Shown piece after piece: positions 13,552 through 14,795 of a stretch of 14,795 nucleotides of DNA (within the stretch, counting starts at the first letter, position 1; each line of letters starts with the position of its first letter). The notes under the pieces are model-generated. The model saw only the letters and a program-made list of their open reading frames with translations. It was not told the DNA's origin and ran no database searches. The stretch lies in the NCBI GenBank assembly GCA_021798855.1, contig JAJZBP010000022.1, forward strand, positions 1 to 14,795. Direction: 5' to 3'. This stretch comes from Bacillota bacterium (GTDB taxonomy: Bacteria; Bacillota; Sulfobacillia; JAJZIM01; JAJZBP01). The position numbers were made by a program, and so were the translations under genes.

Positions 13552-14795
13552 TTGCCGGAGTTGAAGGGCGCGCTCGAAGGCGTGGTGGTGCTGGACCTGG
13601 GCCGCGTGTTGGCCGGACCTTATTGCGGCATGATCCTGGCCGACCTGGGGGCGGAGGTGCTCAAGATCGAAAGGCCGGACACGGGTGACGACGCGCGGGC
13701 CTATCCACCGTTCGTCAACGGGGAGAGCGCCTATTTCATGAGTTTGAACCGCGGCAAGAAGAGCCTGGCGGTCGACCTGAAGCGGGTGGAGGGGCGGGAG
13801 GTCTTTCGGAACCTGGTGCGGGGGGCCGACGTGGTGTTGGAGAATTTCCGGCCGGGGACCATGGACGGGTTGGGACTGGGTTACGCGACGTTGAGGGAGT
13901 TAAACCCGGGGCTCGTTTACGGGGCCATCTCCGGTTTCGGCCAGGACGGACCGTACGCCCACAAGCCGGCCTACGATCTGATCGTTCAGGGGTTGGGCGG
14001 GATCATGAGTCTGACGGCGCATCCGGGCGGCCTGCCGACCCGGGTGGGTTCGGCGGTCGGCGACATCGCGGCGGGCATGTTCGGGGCCATCGGCATCCTG
14101 GCGGCGCTGCGGGCGCGAGAGGTAACCGGCAGGGGTCAGTTCGTGGACGTCGGGATGCTGGACTGCCAGGTGGCGATTTTGGAAAACGCCGTCGCCCGGT
14201 ACGGGGTGGCGGGGAAGTCTCCCCTGCCCACCGGGAACCGGCACCCGTCGATCACGCCCTTTCAGGCTTTTCCGACCAAGGACGACTACGTGATCTGCGC
14301 CGCCGGCAACGAACGGCTTTGGGAGAAGTTCTGCCGCGCCACCGGACGGGACGACCTCCTTGAAGACGCCCGCTTCGCCGACAACGCCGCCCGCACGGCC
14401 AACGTCGCGGCGCTGGAGACCATCCTGAACGAGGTGTTCCGGGAAAAGACCACCGGAGAATGGATGGAAACCATGGAAGCGGCCGGCGTTCCCTGCGGCC
14501 CAATCAACGCCATCGAGCAGGTGGTCGGCGACCCGCAGGTGCGGTTTCGGGGGATGGTGCAGGAAATTGAGCATCCGGTGGCCGGAAGGCAACTGATCCC
14601 CGGCCGGCCGGTCAAGCTGTCGGAAACGCCCGGCGAGCCTTTGTGCGCCGCCCCGCTTTTGGGACAACACTCGCGGGAAGTGCTGTTGGAGCGGGGGTTC
14701 GCGGCGGAGCGGGTGGACGAGTTGTTGCGACTGGGGGTGATTCAAACGGCGACGAGCGGGAGCGGGAGCGGGAGTGGGGCAGGGGACGGAAACGG
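13552..14795 (+). CDS. CaiB/BaiF class III CoA-transferase (runs off right edge)
   Basis: Class III CoA-transferases move CoA between carboxylic acids through an aspartyl-CoA anhydride. The 414 residues visible show LEGVVVLDLGRVLAGPYCG (8-26), ADLGAEVLKIERP (30-42), ADVVLENFRPGTMDGLG (92-108), the catalytic aspartate D171 in GSAVGDIAAGM (equivalent to D169 of formyl-CoA transferase, from memory), RGQFVDVGMLD and the C-terminal PLLGQHSREVL. TTG 13552 is preferred because GGGAGGGG lies just upstream and the family normally begins near here; GTG 13531, forming a GTGA overlap with the previous gene, is a good alternative. The family usually ends near LRLGVI, but this frame continues into a Ser-Gly repeat (residues about 399-409) and has no stop before the window ends. 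It is the fifth enzyme gene after the terminator and could return CoA to an incoming acid. Confidence 0.93.
   Translation, partial: MPELKGALEGVVVLDLGRVLAGPYCGMILADLGAEVLKIERPDTGDDARAYPPFVNGESAYFMSLNRGKKSLAVDLKRVEGREVFRNLVRGADVVLENFRPGTMDGLGLGYATLRELNPGLVYGAISGFGQDGPYAHKPAYDLIVQGLGGIMSLTAHPGGLPTRVGSAVGDIAAGMFGAIGILAALRAREVTGRGQFVDVGMLDCQVAILENAVARYGVAGKSPLPTGNRHPSITPFQAFPTKDDYVICAAGNERLWEKFCRATGRDDLLEDARFADNAARTANVAALETILNEVFREKTTGEWMETMEAAGVPCGPINAIEQVVGDPQVRFRGMVQEIEHPVAGRQLIPGRPVKLSETPGEPLCAAPLLGQHSREVLLERGFAAERVDELLRLGVIQTATSGSGSGSGAGDGN
14754..14777 (+). repeat. Hexanucleotide tandem repeat (GAGCGG)3-GAGTGG in the caiB-like 3' end
   Basis: Three GAGCGG units and one GAGTGG variant lie in tandem at 14754-14777. 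In the CoA-transferase frame they encode alternating Ser and Gly after the normal end of the family. Being a multiple of three, unit changes would lengthen or shorten the tail without shifting frame. Confidence 0.8.

Noticed and set aside
1..14795. CRISPR array, tRNA or rRNA genes
   Set aside because: No regularly spaced direct repeats and no tRNA or rRNA-like stretches were noticed by eye; a covariance-model scan would be the proper test.

Overview
The window (14,795 bp, GC-rich throughout) most likely comes from a high-GC member of the Bacillota, probably an anaerobic Clostridia/Peptococcaceae-type lineage. The main evidence is a complete PolC-type DNA polymerase III (a polymerase essentially confined to Bacillota and a few relatives) and a HutP-family RNA-binding protein (also a Bacillota family). 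Shine-Dalgarno sequences are strong, GTG and TTG starts are common, and three gene pairs are joined by GTGA overlaps. Species cannot be named from the sequence alone. All genes I could support lie on the + strand.

Layout. 1-87: C-terminal tail of an unidentified gene. 210-1052: Dam/D12-type adenine methyltransferase with no restriction partner in view. 1053-1442: a non-coding gap holding a roughly 280-bp element with imperfect terminal inverted repeats, CTAG at both ends and several internal hairpins (MITE-like or structured RNA). 1443-2336: short soluble chemoreceptor. 2337-2482: structured intergenic DNA with a possible terminator. 2483-6637: polC, TTG start. 6667-8618: larB-larC, two enzymes of nickel-pincer nucleotide cofactor synthesis; larA and larE are not in the window.

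The most interesting part starts at 8593. A near-consensus sigma-A promoter (TTGACA-N17-TAAAAT) sits across the 3' end of larC and drives a HutP-family gene with all three metal/histidine-ligand His residues. It is followed by a strong intrinsic terminator (9158-9202). Immediately 5' of the terminator stem are three NAG triplets spaced exactly 4 nt apart (9138-9154), the kind of site HutP is known to bind. The RBS of the next gene starts right after the U-tract. This is the architecture of the Bacillus hut operon (promoter, hutP, terminator, enzymes), but the genes downstream are not histidine-degradation genes.

Those genes are a two-subunit class I CoA-transferase-fold enzyme whose beta subunit lacks the catalytic glutamate, a MatB-like acyl-CoA synthetase, a UroD/MtaA-superfamily protein with an H-X-C...C zinc motif, and a CaiB/BaiF class III CoA-transferase that runs off the right edge. 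They are tightly packed and look like one operon for activating, transferring and cleaving an acyl-CoA, with a possible methyl-transfer step. The substrate is unknown. I infer that HutP-type antitermination has been recruited to control this acyl-CoA operon.
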